Part shown: positions 1 through 13,794 of the stretch, in pieces
Layout of the letters: each line of letters starts with the position of its first letter
How positions within the stretch are numbered: the stretch's first letter is position 1
Assembly: GCA_900239685.1 (NCBI GenBank)
Contig: OENT01000391.1
Location: 59,791 to 123,790, forward strand
Direction: 5' to 3'
Source: Rotaria macrura
Taxonomy: Eukaryota; Rotifera; Eurotatoria; Philodinida; Philodinidae
Length of the DNA: 64,000 nucleotides
The notes under the pieces: generated by a model
The model's input: the letters and a program-made list of their open reading frames with translations, nothing else
Told to the model about the DNA's origin: nothing
Databases searched by the model: none
Translations under genes and position numbers: made by a program

Positions 1-6
1 GATATA

Positions 7-250
7 TGTCGTAGGATAGTTTAATTTATTTTAATTTGAACTAGTTCGAATTGAAATATAGACCTTTGGATGGGTAGTTGGTGAGAGTGAAGGAGATCGC
101 GGGTAATAGTTCTATCTGCACTCATCGTACACCCGTGCCCTCACTCTAGTGCGTATCTTCAACCAGTCACTCACGGATAATTTGACTCAAAAGTTTCATG
201 TATCCTAGTTCGAGTTAAAATTGAACTGGATTTCAATCTGTCCTACGACA
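7..250. repeat. Short inverted-repeat element (MITE-like) in intron
   Basis: The left end reads TGTCGTAGGATAG (from 7) and the right end CTGTCCTACGACA (to 250). These are inverted repeats with one mismatch over 13 bp, and weaker complementarity continues inward in AT-rich sequence. No open frame lies inside. No convincing target-site duplication is visible. The element lies upstream of the first recognisable exon of the coiled-coil gene, probably in an intron. A non-autonomous DNA transposon is the simplest reading. Confidence 0.5.
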
Positions 251-522
251 TTTACTTGTGAATGTTTGCGAAGACGGCGAACTAACCCCGAGTTCTCAAC
301 TAGTTGACATACTGATACAATCGATCGCTTACAAATCAGAAGTAGGGAAGCTCTCATTGTAATATTATTTTATGTTTCATTACAAAAAAGAATCTCATTG
401 ATTTGAAAGATTTCTTGTATACTCAATCATACACTAAATAACCATTGAGTAAACAATGAAACAGGAAGATATCGAATCGTTTGTTTTTCCTTGTGACTAA
501 TACGGATAATTTTTATTTATAG

Positions 523-3439
523 AATTCGAAATACAACCAACGGATGGCTCCTCATTGACAATACCAACGAATACAAAAGCAGTAAGAGATATTCTAGAGT
601 TAGAAAATATATTTATACATACTTTTAGATAAATTTCTGGAAATACTGTACAAATAAAGCATTAGAATTATTACAAAAACAAGCATCGAACCGTCGAACA
701 TTTATGATTGAACGATAGTGAGTAGAATAGAGTCATTTTCGAATTTTTTTTTATCTAACGCTTATTACATTTAGTCAAGAAAGAGTACAAACTATAGAAT
801 ATCTTGTTGCTCAACGTCAAAAGATGAACATATTAATGAATGAAAAACAAGCAGTAAAATTCATGTCGATTTTTCTGTTGAGTTTTTTTTCTTAAATAAA
901 TTTTACTTTTCCTAGATAATAAAACAAAACGAACTCATATTAAAAGATCTACGTCTTGAGCAAGATAGACATAATCATACTCAACAATTATATAATGATT
1001 TGATTTTACGCGAAAAACAAAACTGTCAAAAGTTAATCAAATTAGAAAAACAATATCACGAACGAAATCAAGATACTCGAGAAGAAATCGATTCATTAAA
1101 AAAACAATTAAAAACTCTTCAACAACAATTCGAACGATTGACAAATGAAAGTGTAAAAAATGTCGAACAAATCGATCGAGATAAACACGTATATCAAGAA
1201 CACGAACATCAATATCAAGAAGAAATCCAACGTTTAAAACGTGAACTTAGTCTTGAACTTTATCGTAAACAAGATGCAGAAAAAAAAGTTCGACTATATG
1301 AAGATAAATTTCGTAATGAACAAGCACAATATCAAAAACTTCAATATGATTATGTCAAAAGTCAGCATGATTTCAATATTTTGCAAGTTAAATATGATGC
1401 TCTTGAAATGCAAATGAATGAAATACATGAACAAGAAAAATCAAGACCTATACCAATCATCGACATGAATGATGCGAAAACATCGACAACTGCGATCAAT
1501 CAAGCACAATCTATTCATAAACCACAAAAACGAAGTATTCGAATCAAACGTCGTACCAATGATGAGGTAGTTCAAAGAACATAGATATCAATCATATGTG
1601 AACTAATTAAAAAGTTTCGTTTATAGAATTCAAAACCAAACACTACTAATCGATAAATCTAAGTAACAAAGAAAACCTTCCGACTGATTAAGTAGCGTTG
1701 AGGAAAGATTTTATAGGACAAGAAAATTTTAATCAATCATCTCGAAAAAATAATTTGAATTTATCGATTAGCTACATTTATAGTTCTTTTTCGTGTGCAA
1801 TGTTGTAGTCCTATCAACAATAATGAGTTTTGAACTTCCATTTCAAACTATGCTGAGAAACGTGTTCGACTCAATTCTATTACAGCGCTCGTATTAGATA
1901 TTGAGATGAATCATAGACAAACATGAATACTATGATTATTCTCTATATTCATACATGCTCATGTTAACTCCAAATGATATAATCAATCTAAATCATAGAC
2001 ACTAATGTATGGAATTGTAAAATTCAGTACAAATACAATGTTCCGTTGATGAGAACAGTTTATTTTTTTGACTATTCGTAATTGATTTGAATTTATTGGA
2101 TGTGCACGTTCATCACTGAAGAATAATCAATTAAATTCATTTCATCATAGAAATTTGTTTTTATTTGATTGATAAAGTATATTTTCTTCATTGGTTCGAT
2201 CGGTATTTCTCATACAATTGAGTTCACTGATCAGTATAAAAGAAAGCTTGATAGTAGATTAAGAAAATAGATTTCATTCATGTTAAACTAGATGTATAAG
2301 CTATGCAGAAGAAGATCTATTTTCGACAACGGAATACTGAAGAATCTATTAAATCCTTTGGTTGAATATAAAATGGCACGACAAGTTGAGAGGAAAAACG
2401 TTTTGACACCTGTTAAACTTTAGTAGTCTTATTCATCTTAATGAGGGACAGGAGGAAACAATCATTTTCTTACATCATTTAACAATTCTACAAATGAATA
2501 ATTAATCTAGAGTCAACATGAACAAGAGATTAAGAAGCCCAAACGAATTACTCGTAATCGATCAACAGCTAGTACAGACTCTACTGCCACGTTTACACAA
2601 CAATTACATGATATTGATGTGAATAAAAAATCTAAACAAATTACGCGTAATGAATCTACGACAAGTTCTAAACGATATATTTCTATATCCATAAAACAAA
2701 CAAAAAAGAAAACAGAGGTATACTAATGTCTTGTTAACATTCATTGTGCGAACTTTGTCTTGATTTAGGATGATAAAACAGATTCAAAAGTAAAACCAAA
2801 AACTACTGGTACGCGTGGTAGACCTAAGAAGCAAACAGTTGAATCTCCACCGGCACCTATTCAACAAGAATCACATTCACCACTCTATGCTACTATCCAA
2901 CGAGACCCATCACTTGATCGAGTCTCATTTGCTACTGTTACTGTTAATTCATCAACAATGCAAGCAACTCCATCGCATGATAAAACTCATGTAACACCAA
3001 AACCATCCACATTCAAACGCATTCAATCCTTTTTCCGAGCTACTCCAAGTATGAATTTTAATTCAATAGATAAATAAAAATCATTTATATTATTATTGAA
3101 AATTTTCAGCCTTATCAAATTCAGGAAAAGTCAATCGAATCGTGCAAGTCAAAAGTACGGTTGTAGCGTTCGGTTCATCGACACCAACGAATCGTTTACC
3201 TCCATCAACAGTCAAAACTCCAGGACCCAATATTTTACCAACTCCGCATGTATCTCATGTACAGAATATTCCAACGCCAAAATCGAAATATAATCTTCGT
3301 ACACGTCTTTTTAATAATACGACCACGAAAGATGCAAACGAAGTAAAACGATGTGCATTATCTTGAAACTTATCTTATTAATTTTTGAAATTTTTAGAAC
3401 AAGACTGAAACAAAAAAAAAGACACGAGCACGCAAATAA
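523..3439 (+). CDS. Coiled-coil protein with basic AT-hook-like C-terminal tail (5' end outside window)
   Basis: Phase-consistent exons: 523-581, 629-717, 775-853, 916-1566, 2511-2717, 2769-3048, 3110-3342, 3398-3439 (TAA), about 546 codons in the window. The first exon enters with two bases of a split codon, so at least one upstream exon is missing. The first four exons give a long Glu/Gln/Lys-rich coiled coil (about residues 20-270). The rest is Ser/Thr/Pro-rich and basic, with an AT-hook-like TRGRPKKQ in the exon at 2769 and a tail ending KKKTRARK. The 944-nt intron at 1567-2510 is long for this genome; reading through at 1566 would instead stop at 1584 after DEVVQRT. AATAAA follows at 3667. 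I do not recognise the family. A coiled coil plus a basic, proline-spotted tail would suit a kinesin-tail-like or chromatin/spindle protein, but that is a guess. Confidence 0.7.
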
Positions 3440-6400
3440 ATCAAAATATCTTCAATGACATTTTTTGTATGTACGTATGTATACTTATATATATATATAA
3501 ATTTGTGTGTGTGTGTGTGTGTGTATTGTTCAATATTCTGCCTATGCCTTTTCTTTTATGCAACATCTGTATCAAATGTACTTTTTGTTGTGGACAAAAA
3601 ATGATTATTCTATTCTTAATTCTTAGCATGTATAGATACGTATCTTATTTTCTTTTCTTTTTGTATAATAAATAAAAATCTCACATGCTAAAGAAGAAAG
3701 TAAAAATACGCAGTTGTGATGTCAACTTCACCATGATTTTATATGGATGATTTTGCCTTTTCTTTTTGAATTTATGGAAGTCACTTGATTAATCAATACA
3801 GAGTCTTTTGAAGACGAAAAATTTGTCAATCATCAGTCTACGTGCCTTTCCTAATTTGTGTTAATACTGTCTTTGCTAATAATATGAAAATACTTACAAA
3901 ACATTGGCATAAGATTGATAATGTTCGTATTTGAATTATTTCTTCGGATCGATCATTTATCCCTAACATCTGTGGTTTGGTAAAGTTGCAATATAGGATC
4001 GATTAATTCAAGATGAGACATATTGCCAAGTATATGAAATATCATGCGTACGAACCAACCTGACTATTTGCTATGTTACAATCTTACTCGTATTTGAATA
4101 CAGCACTTTTTATCCTCAAATATCAGTTTTCAACATAAAGTAAAATTCAAATGTAGCATGATACATCTGTAAAATCACTGGAGAAGTCACAGTAGAATAC
4201 TTTTAATATCAATATTTACTTGATTTATTATTTATCAATGACAAAGCATTACTTGAAGTCTATATTATTTTTCAAGAATGGAAAGAAATATTTAGTAATT
4301 CAAAACTTTGATATTATATATCAATGTCAACGTGAAATAGTGTCATGGTAAGTTGGGAAATACAATCGAGTTCTTTTCGAAGTATGTAATGAAAATTTAC
4401 AATCGCTATTCTTTCACTATATCCTACAAACATCAATATCGATCGATTGAACATCAAGAATTATTGTTGAACAAAATAAAGTCCGTTATAGATCATTGTC
4501 TATGAATGCTTTTCTCGAGAATTATATTTTTCAAAATCATTCCTTATTTTCTGTGAATGAGACATGTTCTATACCCTGACTTTTGTAAATTCTTAATCAA
4601 AAATTTAGAAATTTACTTCTTTGATTTAACTATTTCGTATAGAATTAAGTTTTGATCATGAGATTTATTTTGCTTAAGACTACAGTACAACTACCTATCA
4701 TCTACTGCGCAAATGAATTGATTGACCCCAACTTAAGATTTCCGCAAAGTTTTACTAGTGTGATAATTAATCTACACGACTATAGTTATGATTTTCTGCG
4801 AAGTTATTTCTCTACCTAGCATCAATATTCATTGGGAATTTTATCATTCATTAGTTTTAGTGCCTAATTAACTTTAGAAACTGATCAGCATATCTTTAGT
4901 TGATTGCATGTGTAGCAACCAATGTCAATTAAACGACAGGTACGATCTAATTTTGCTTTTAAAATTCAGAACTCATGGACTAGTCAAGATTTTATAACAG
5001 TGAAATAATGACAGTTTTTCTATCGAATTAACTATCGGTTATTTGCCATTGTTTATAACAATGCTGCATAGTCGAGTGAAGAAATATGTTTTTTTATATC
5101 GAATAACTCAAGATTATTAGATCACTAAAACCGACAGTAAAGTTCTACTTTAGACAGCCATCTGTTGAATGATGCTGTTCGTAAATGCTCATCTTATACC
5201 ACAACACAAGTTTCTAAATTTAGTATTATGTAAAGGGTTCAACTATGTTCCTTCGTTTCATGGAAAAAAGTCAATCACTTTGAATTTCATATAATTCAAA
5301 CCTTGCTACTATCACTCTTAAAATTCATCACAAAAGCAAGCACGAAGGATTCTAGTAGTAAAAGGATTGTTTTCCGAAAAATTATCCTACGCTTATCGAA
5401 TTTGAGTAATATCTTTTCTATCAACTAGCATCAGTGTTGATTAGTAATTGCGTTTTTTTTCAAATATCATCTAATTTTGATGCATGAAAGTTTTTAGATT
5501 TATTTTAAAAACGTATTCAAAAAATGAATTGGTACAATATGTTTGAGCCCACCAATCGATACGATATAGATATTAACCAAAACAATTGTTTATCAATCAT
5601 AAACAAGTATAATGTGTTGTGAAAGGAAAGAACAAAAGAAACAAGTAGATGAATGGAACGATTTTCTTGTAAAGAAAAATGTCTGGAATAAAGAAGTTAT
5701 AATGATAAATATCTTTTAATGGGGTTAATACGATGATGTATCCCAAAAATGATATGGTATTACCATTCGAATGCATTTAATGAACGTCTTCAAATTCTAA
5801 TAGATGATTTGTCGATAAAGAAATCAATATATGCAGTTTCATCTTTAGTGTACACGGATCTGCTCGTATATATGCCAAATAAACAAAATACAGGTTGATC
5901 CCCAATTCTTTACATCATAAATTTTGTTGATTTACTACAGAAAACAAATACCACAGTAAGTTTTTCTAAATTAACATGTACCAAATGTTACGAGTGATGA
6001 TTTCAACATAAGAAATAAATTAAGAAAAGGTAAAATTATTCAATTACTTTATAATTATCATTTAAAATTTTTAACGAATGCTGATTCGCTTGAAATTGCT
6101 GAATTTCGAGGAATTCATATTGAACTTTGCCGAAGCGGGGTGTTATTGACTACGATTGCAATTTGAATACTTATTGGTTATACCAAGCAAGCAATGTAAG
6201 GTAAAAGAACACCTTTCTTTATTTTTAATCTTACACTTTTCAAAGCGACATCGTATGATTAATCAGTCTGACCTGTTGTTCATTGGTAGAACTGTTCCGT
6301 TTAAATCGTTTTTTTTTCTCCGATGATCAAAGGATTCAACTCGTATCCATCTAACGTCCCGTATTCCCGTTACGTGTCTGATGGATGTTCATCGATATCA

Positions 6401-8841
6401 ATTATCTTGTCTGTATAAGAGGTCCAACAGAATGAAAAATGATATTTAAAAGATATATTTGAATAATTATTTGATTATCGTATGTTCTCGTATAGAGTAA
6501 AAACCTAAATATTCTAAAACTGTGCAATGCATCAAAATAGAGTCATGTTACATCAAACGTTTTCTAATTTTCAGACTGCATGTATTCAAAATTGATAAAA
6601 ACACTCTCAATGTATGATTTTTGTTAATTTATCTGTATAATTATTTATGCTTTAAATTGATGCATACGACAAACATGAATCAATGTGAAATCACTGAAAT
6701 GCATGTCGTAGTTATTATTGAAAGTGAAAAGATTGTTGACTTTCACTCTTTTGCAGTTCTCTGCATCTACAGGAAAAGATTTGCAACATTAAATTCAATT
6801 CTTTTCTTCTACCTATTATGACTGACTAGTCAAGTCTACAATTATAGAATTTAAACATAGCATGTTTTCACTAGATAATCGATGAAAATTAAACTGAACA
6901 TTCTTGAATGAAATTCTTCTGTTCTGTATCCCACTCAACAGATCAACACGTCTATTGAAGATTGATGTGAAAAATTCAGAAAATTTCCAAATTCGAATAT
7001 CTATCATTGCTTTTGCTATTGCTAGTTGAAATATGCTGATAATGCTATTTCATTCGGAAACAAGAACCAGACCTTCTTTATTCGGTTCAAGTAACAGAAT
7101 GTTCACGCGACAAAAGAATTCACGGACGTTTGCTTTTACAACAGAGGTTCAACTGTTGTATTATATATTTCAGTAAACGTTTTCAATGTTGATAAAGTTT
7201 CTCCAGTGCAACAAAATCGACCAGTTCATCATTGCAATGCCAACGTAACACGCTTAACTACATTGTTGTTAATTAAAATAATTATTATGCCGCTAAAATG
7301 TAATAACTAATGATTCTACATCTCTCTTATCAACAGTCTTCTATTTACTTTGATATTCTGATTATACTCATTCCGTAGAACAGATGCTCTCACGAAAAAC
7401 TTGAAGTTTTGTTTACTACAAAGTAAACCATGACTTTGACCATATATTCATATGTCAAAAAACGTTCCACATTTATTCCTATGATAACAAGTTGAAAAAC
7501 AATATGTGACGGATGCAACCAACAACGAATTAGTATCAATCATGAGAAGAATTTGCTTTGAAAAATTGGACGAAACTTGATTGACCGTAGATGTACGCAG
7601 TTTCTGACAAGCAATGCATCTATGGAGTCACTCAAAAAAGCTGTTCCAGAACTTGTTTTACAGGAGGTGCTAGGTAATAGAAAAGAAGATGAATCTAATT
7701 CAATTGAACATCGAAAAAATTCCAACTCCAATTTAAATTAGGCATGAATGCTTCGGCCTTGTTCATTGATGTACTTGTCGAGAACGCACGATTGTAGAGA
7801 AGTGTACGGGTTTTGTTGATAAAGTATAACAAATGTTAAAGAAAAATATATACCCTCCGTACGTTCTCATTGTAGAACTTGACCCAACTAAAAAATAGTT
7901 CATTCTCAAAAGCACGATCTCAAACTATGTAATTGGTTACACTTGTCAAGTATCAAAATCAATAATGAAAAAGTATTGCTCCATGAAATTATTTTTCGAC
8001 TAACGTCATCATGGAAAAACGATAATGACGATAAGAGCATTCTTTTATTTTATTTAATTAAATAGATTTTGATCGGCGATCATAATTTTCTGTTTGTGAA
8101 AATAGAATTTGTCTGTGTTCTTCGCCCATTTAAAACACACATACTCGAAAACGAGAAATAGTAATTGTAGATGTCATTCGCTGATAACCCACTCTCACGA
8201 TGTACGTTGTAGGCAAAATCTGGACTGTTATCACTTAAATCCAAGCTCAATGTTTCTCACTCCTAACGATCAACTGCAATGCACTCTGTGAACAAAGTAC
8301 AAAAACCTGAAAACTTTTATCATGAAGATAAAAGGTTGTGCAAACCAATGACCCTATCAGGCCAAATATTTTGCAGTAACGACTGCCGAATCAAGGTGAT
8401 GTGAGAACACATCTCATTAACGGATGTCTCAATGGACTACCGCCCACTCGTCGGCATCAATTCCTTCCTGTTTATCACTGTACTTTCTCATAAGCCTATG
8501 GTCTTCCCATAAAGATTGGCACCATTACACGACCTACTATTGCCTCGAAATGAAGAGTTTTCGGGTGTGGGTGTAAGAAATACATGAATATCGATCGTCA
8601 TATGTTATACACCACAGTAAGGCAACCGACTTAGAGTTAATAAATTGAAACACTGCAGCGCTAGTCGTTGCGTCCCGCCCGTTGCCCAGGATCTCCGCAT
8701 GGAGGATTAACTGTATGACCCCTTTTAGAAGTCAAGTCACACAGATCTGCATATGACTACTTTTTCCAATTCAAGCATTTATCAACCCATCATGTTATTG
8801 ACAATTCCACAACCATATCGGGGAAAACATTTTCATCAAAA
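3440..8841. other. 5.4-kb intergenic stretch, no gene seen
   Basis: AT-rich, with only short scattered open frames lacking splice-supported extensions or recognisable motifs. It contains a TG/TA microsatellite near 3484-3524, the polyadenylation signal of the upstream gene at 3667, and a noticeably more GC-rich block at about 8340-8730 with a short GGGTGTGGGTGT stretch near 8573. That block may be the remnant of a transposable element. No family can be named. Confidence 0.6.
3484..3524. repeat. TA/TG microsatellite
   Basis: A run of alternating TA followed by about ten TG dinucleotides lies in the 3' flank or 3' UTR of the coiled-coil gene. Confidence 0.85.
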
Positions 8842-9848
8842 CTAAGACGCAAACGATTTCAAAAGAATACAAATAAGCATAATTAGCGTGATTATGTTTG
8901 ATTGCAATCGTATACATTCCGATGGCACCTTTGGGCGATCGACAGCCAAACGATTTAATAAAGAAGCCAATCTTCGACCTCCTTGGGCAAGACGTTCTTC
9001 GACAATTCCTATATTCCTTGTAAAGTATACATTGCCTAATGTAAAATTCATCGATTCATTCATCGTCACATTGGCTTCGTCGAAATAGACGTGTTCACAA
9101 ACAGTTTTCAAACTTTCATGGGCCCATTGGTTAAAATTATCATCATTATCTGTAGGTGCTTGATGAAGCATGATTGTATGAATATATTCATAATAGTTTG
9201 TAATATTCGAATTAAAATCACGTAACAATCGAATATTGATGAGTCCACTATCCCATAATGAATGTAAATTCGTCATGTATGTTTGATTCATGAAATAACC
9301 TTTTTCGAAATGACTTTTAGAATGTATCTCTGAAACTGATGAGCGGTGTGTTTACCTCTGACTGAATTTCCTCCACGATCAGTATCGAAACCGACATGAA
9401 GTGGTTGATGAATATCTCCAACAAAATGAACCAGAAACATCAGTGCTTCTTGATGCTGCAAATCGTGGAGATTGGCATCAATAACTCGTCTAGAGTAATT
9501 TCTCAATGTACCATCAACACAGAAATCATCGATACAATCTGTCGATGGAACATAGCTGCAAGCCCAATGTTTTGTATTAATGTAGTGCAATGGTCGACTC
9601 CACTGCCAGTTTGGATAAGCAAATGGATTCGTATCGGGATAGAGAATATCGTCGGCCCATATTGCTACAGCAGTTAAATTACCCGATAAATACCAGGGAA
9701 CTAGAGATTTCACCCAATCGGAAGCTTCCGCAGTTAACTGACTCTGAGCTAGGGCAGCAACAAGACGATGGCCAACTGCACCCCAGCCTTGTACATTTGT
9801 TATGATTGTTAAAAAGACAATAGTAGTTGCTAACTGGGATGACAACAT
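8842..9848 (-). CDS. Secreted S1/P1-type zinc-dependent nuclease
   Basis: Two exons, 9848-9356 and 9299-8842, with a 56-nt intron (9355-9300); 316 aa. I chose the Met at 9848 because it gives a compact signal peptide (residues 1-21) ending just before WGAVGHR, the Trp-plus-His N-terminus that binds zinc in mature S1/P1 nucleases. An upstream in-frame Met at 9902 would add 18 residues. Other expected metal ligands are visible: ADD (about residue 66), PLHYIN, HFVGDIHQPLH, and NLHSLWDSGLI just after the splice junction. Family enzymes cut single-stranded DNA/RNA and release 3'-nucleotides at three zinc ions, outside the cell or in lysosome-like compartments. The C-terminus is hydrophobic (about the last 20 residues), so a membrane or GPI attachment is possible. 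The family is widespread in fungi, plants, protists and bacteria and patchy in animals. Confidence 0.93.
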
Positions 9849-9902
9849 TCGGTTGTGTTCTTGAATGACAATCGTAAATATTCTAACGACAGAACGAAAC
9901 AA

Positions 9903-12229
9903 AGCATAAAAATAATTGTGTAAGAAGATAATCTTCTTCTATTCTTATCAACAAGCTTTCAATATTTAAGTACATGTTATATTTACCTTATCGAATCCTT
10001 TCGTTTAAATCCCTTGACTGTCACTTGAATAGAGCTCACGATCACGAGTGTTTTTTTTTCGTTGTTTCTTATCTATTGAAAAATACTACTTTTGATTTAA
10101 TTCTTAACTCATTCGTTGTAATTATTTAAACGTCCTTTCTATGTAAATATTTAGAACTAAGTCGACTTTGTTCACCTGCTTTTTATGGGCGTTCTTTGCA
10201 AATAGATTTTATTGCTATCAAACAAGTAGATTGATGTGTGGTGATACGACGTAAAGAGTCATAGAAATTACTTCGACTTGTTTCTAATACACTAACGATC
10301 TTAATATTGTTAAAATTCGTTTAGTACGATTCCTGTTTCTTCGGAGGCGATTGCTTCAGTTTAGATAGCTGAAGACTCACCACTTATTAAGAATTTTCAC
10401 TGTCAAAGTCGAATTATTCATACAGAGTAAACTGGTCCAAGAAGAAAACAAATTCATATTCAACTATTGAAGTGTTTTATTCTTCACGAATAATTTAATT
10501 TCAATGAACAAAAACTCTTCTTTACATTATCTTTCTCATCAAACTATACTGTTGTACATTGTTTAGGTTTTCACAGTTGTCATTAATTTTGAGAAGTATA
10601 TTTTTTCTTGATCACTAGAAACTTTAGTGACATTTCATAATGTATGTATGTAAGTCTTAAATTTCTTCACATAAAAAACATAAAAGCATTTAAATTGTCA
10701 TCGTAGACGAGCAGAGTAATGATATATCATTGTAGAAAGATTTATTTCATATCGGTTGAAAATGATTTCAGGAAGATCGTAACAATTTTATTGAGTGCAC
10801 TACGGGCTCACTAAATGTTTTCATGAAGCCATTTTTAATGCGACTTGAAATAAGTTTAAGATATTCTCAACTGGTTGTGATAAACCAGCAATATCATACT
10901 TGCTAGCAGTTAAATTTATAAAGTGAATTATATCTGTGACGTATATGAATAAATGTGCTTCTTGGTAGCAACAATTTATTCGAAACAAAGCCCTTAACTC
11001 TATCTGGAATTTTCGAACACAAGAATAGTTTCACTTGCCTTTTTTGAATACTTCCGGCCGTAAAAACGATTGTAGCTTATGTATAGAAATTACGGAAGAA
11101 AATTAGTGTGCGGTAGGAAGATTCCAGATTTGGTTAAGATACTCAAAGTCAATGATCAGAATGAAAAGTAATACAATTTGATAATGCAATTATGAGTATT
11201 CAAAATTAATGATGAACTAAAGTGACTTTTCGTTGATAATCATGAGTGAAATTCACAAAGATATGTACTTCGACATAATCAATCTCTCAATATTCTATCG
11301 ACCGGTAATATCATGGAATACAATGTTTGAGAAACTTAAGTATCGGATTGAAACCAAATTTTTCAGTGAACATTAGAGTCAGTGCATTCTTATAGTGCTA
11401 GGGACATCGATGACAATGTACTCAGCCCTATAGTATTGAAAGCATGTGTTTTTGTGTCAGGGATGAACCCAGAGGGAAGATTCGGAGGGATCAATCCCCT
11501 CAAGGAAGATTGAAATGACTGTTGGGAGAGGGGTACAGATTGATTCGTTTTTATGATCCAAAAACTACTGTTTTCCTATGGCGCCCCCTCCCTCCTGAGA
11601 ACTCTTGATTGTGTGCCTGGAAAACAGTGAGAGACTACCGTGGGATCGACTTCAGTCTAGGATTCAGCGACTTATGCTGAGGAGACCCACTTATCAAAAA
11701 TAACAGAAGAAGATGCTTAATAGACTATGAGCTTACATGTTTTGTATTTCTCCTTATAGTAGAAGAAGTCAAGAAGGGATTATTACAACCGATTTCTGCT
11801 TCTCTATTCTCCCTCGTGAGCGGAGAAATGGATCAACCATATCTTCCAGAAAGATTTCGAATTCTGTTTTAAAAATACAGCTTCGTCTAGAAAATGTCCA
11901 TTAAAGTGAAAAAGAATAGAATTGACTGCACTTTGCATGCCTTAGATTTCTGTCTATAGTAGGAGAAAGGGATGACGGTTTTCGACTCGTTGAATATGAG
12001 ACCACGTATCCGATGAGTGTTAGGAAAAATGTAATACGTCTCCTATAGAATTTTTTCTGTTGGACTTTGTGTTAGTTGAAGTATTTCTACTGGAAATGGA
12101 ACAGTATTTCAATTTTGTGGCACATTGTCCAGCATTTGAAAAAGCAACCCAAATCTTTCTCTAAGAAAAGATTGTTATTTTTTTTTGATTCTTACAATAT
12201 ATTCTAGAAGGAATCTGTAGTGTATATAA
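9903..12229. other. Intergenic stretch, no gene seen
   Basis: AT-rich, without a supportable coding frame. A block at about 11440-11700 is richer in G and C (GGATGAACCC, GCGCCCCCTCCC) and looks like decayed repeat sequence. Divergent promoters for the nuclease (-) may lie near 9903-10050, but no element can be defined. Confidence 0.55.
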
Positions 12230-12231
12230 TA

Positions 12232-13145
12232 ACGGGTGAGCCATAAAGAATGACACCACTTTGTTGTCGCTATTACTTGGTCGGTTTTTAATGCTATTGG
12301 TTCAACTTCTTTTTAAAAAGATTCGCCATTCATTTCTCTAGAAACTCATGTGTAAACGGTTTTTATAAACTATAAAATGGCTAAGTTCTAAAATGAAGAA
12401 AAAAGACGCGAAAATGGTTCAACTTTCAAGCTCAACATGCAGTCATATTTGGAATATGTTTCGACAATTGATAAGCAGGCTTAAATTACAGGAGATACAT
12501 TTTCTAATATTTTCAAAATACGCTCTTTCCGATATCCTTGAAAAACGTTTCTTTGAAACTGGTCTTCGCCTATTAAATAGATATTTTTCGAAAACTCGCC
12601 CAAAACATTGTAATTTGGATTTTCACGAAAGCCAACCGCAAACAAACCTTTGCACGACTCGAACGAGTGTACAGAAATGTAGTATAGTATGTTAGCTTTC
12701 AAAGAAAAAAACAACGCTTTCTTACTGAAGGTTATGCGTTTTCGTGCAAGCATCAACCAATTGAAATGAAAATTGAGCTTTTTCGAAAAAGCGAAAAATG
12801 GATATTGAATTCTTTACTCATTTTCGTATCAAGAAAACTTTCAATCGCATGAATCTTGTCCAGAATTTGATACTCTTTAATATAGTCAATTTAGGTTTTT
12901 TGTAGCTCCCCACGTGGAAAACGGTTTTAGGAAAAACGTTTCTTGTGCTTGAAAGTTGAAGATTTTTGAACCTTTTTTCTTCGTTTTAAAACTTAGTCGT
13001 TTTATAGTTTACAAAAATCTTTTACACATACGTTTGTAGAGAATTGAATAGCGAAACTTTTTAAAAAGAAGTTGAACCAATAGTATTAAAAACCGACCAA
13101 GTAATAGCGACAACAAAGTGGTGTCATTCTTTATGGGTCACCCGT
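12232..13145. mobile_element. 914-bp TA-flanked inverted-repeat element (non-autonomous Tc1/mariner-like)
   Basis: Both ends read ACGGGTGA(G/C)CCATAAAG inward and the two arms stay complementary for about 200 bp each. For example TTGTCGCTATTACTTGGTCGG on the left is mirrored near 13096-13116. TA dinucleotides flank both ends (12230-12231 and 13146-13147), as expected for a TA target duplication. Internal open frames (12393-12695 +, 12481-12756 -) show no transposase features. TA duplication is typical of Tc1/mariner but not exclusive to it. Confidence 0.85.
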
Positions 13146-13147
13146 TA

Positions 13148-13794
13148 GAAATAGAACGTGACGAAAATTACACCAGTACATTATCCGAAAAACCCTTGTG
13201 GTAGATTATTATTTACTCGTTCTTTGCTATGGTACATAGCTCGATATCTATTTCGACAAATCGTCAGATGCTAACCAATCTTATTTATCAAGAACAGGCC
13301 AGCATCCAAAAAAAGAAGAAGAAAAATAAAGAACTACAAAATCATGTCAAATCCACATGACTATAGTAAATTAACAGCAGATTATTTGCGTATGGAAAGT
13401 GACGACTCATTCCAAAGTCCCATTCTAAGCCAATGATATCCACGACTTTGTCTAATTTTCAACTTTAAAATCACACAAGGTATCACATTTACCAAGGGCT
13501 TATGGAAAGCAAAGACAGTATTAAATATAGGTGAATATAACACTTTTCTGTTCTCTTTACTCATAAATGCGCACACCCATTATTATCATAAAATCTAGAA
13601 GCCGAAAGTAATTAATGTTGAATGAGAGAGACAGTTTAAAAGTGCCTCATGAAGAAGCGAAAGCGAAAATTTAACCAGATGTGCAGTTTCGTTTCATAAA
13701 GCATATGCTGTAGTGTTGTTTTTCTTCTCACTAGGCACCTTTTTATGGGCAGAACCTGCAATGACAATTTTACATTTAGTGAAAGCAAAAGAAA
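13148..13794. promoter_or_regulatory. Upstream region of the saposin-like gene
   Basis: No coding frame is supported. It should hold the promoter of the secreted gene starting at 13795, but I see no motif that fixes it. Confidence 0.3.

Noticed and set aside
421-517. Short ATG frame at 456 as first exon of the coiled-coil gene
   Set aside because: The available donors do not match the phase of the exon at 523, or they create a stop at the junction.
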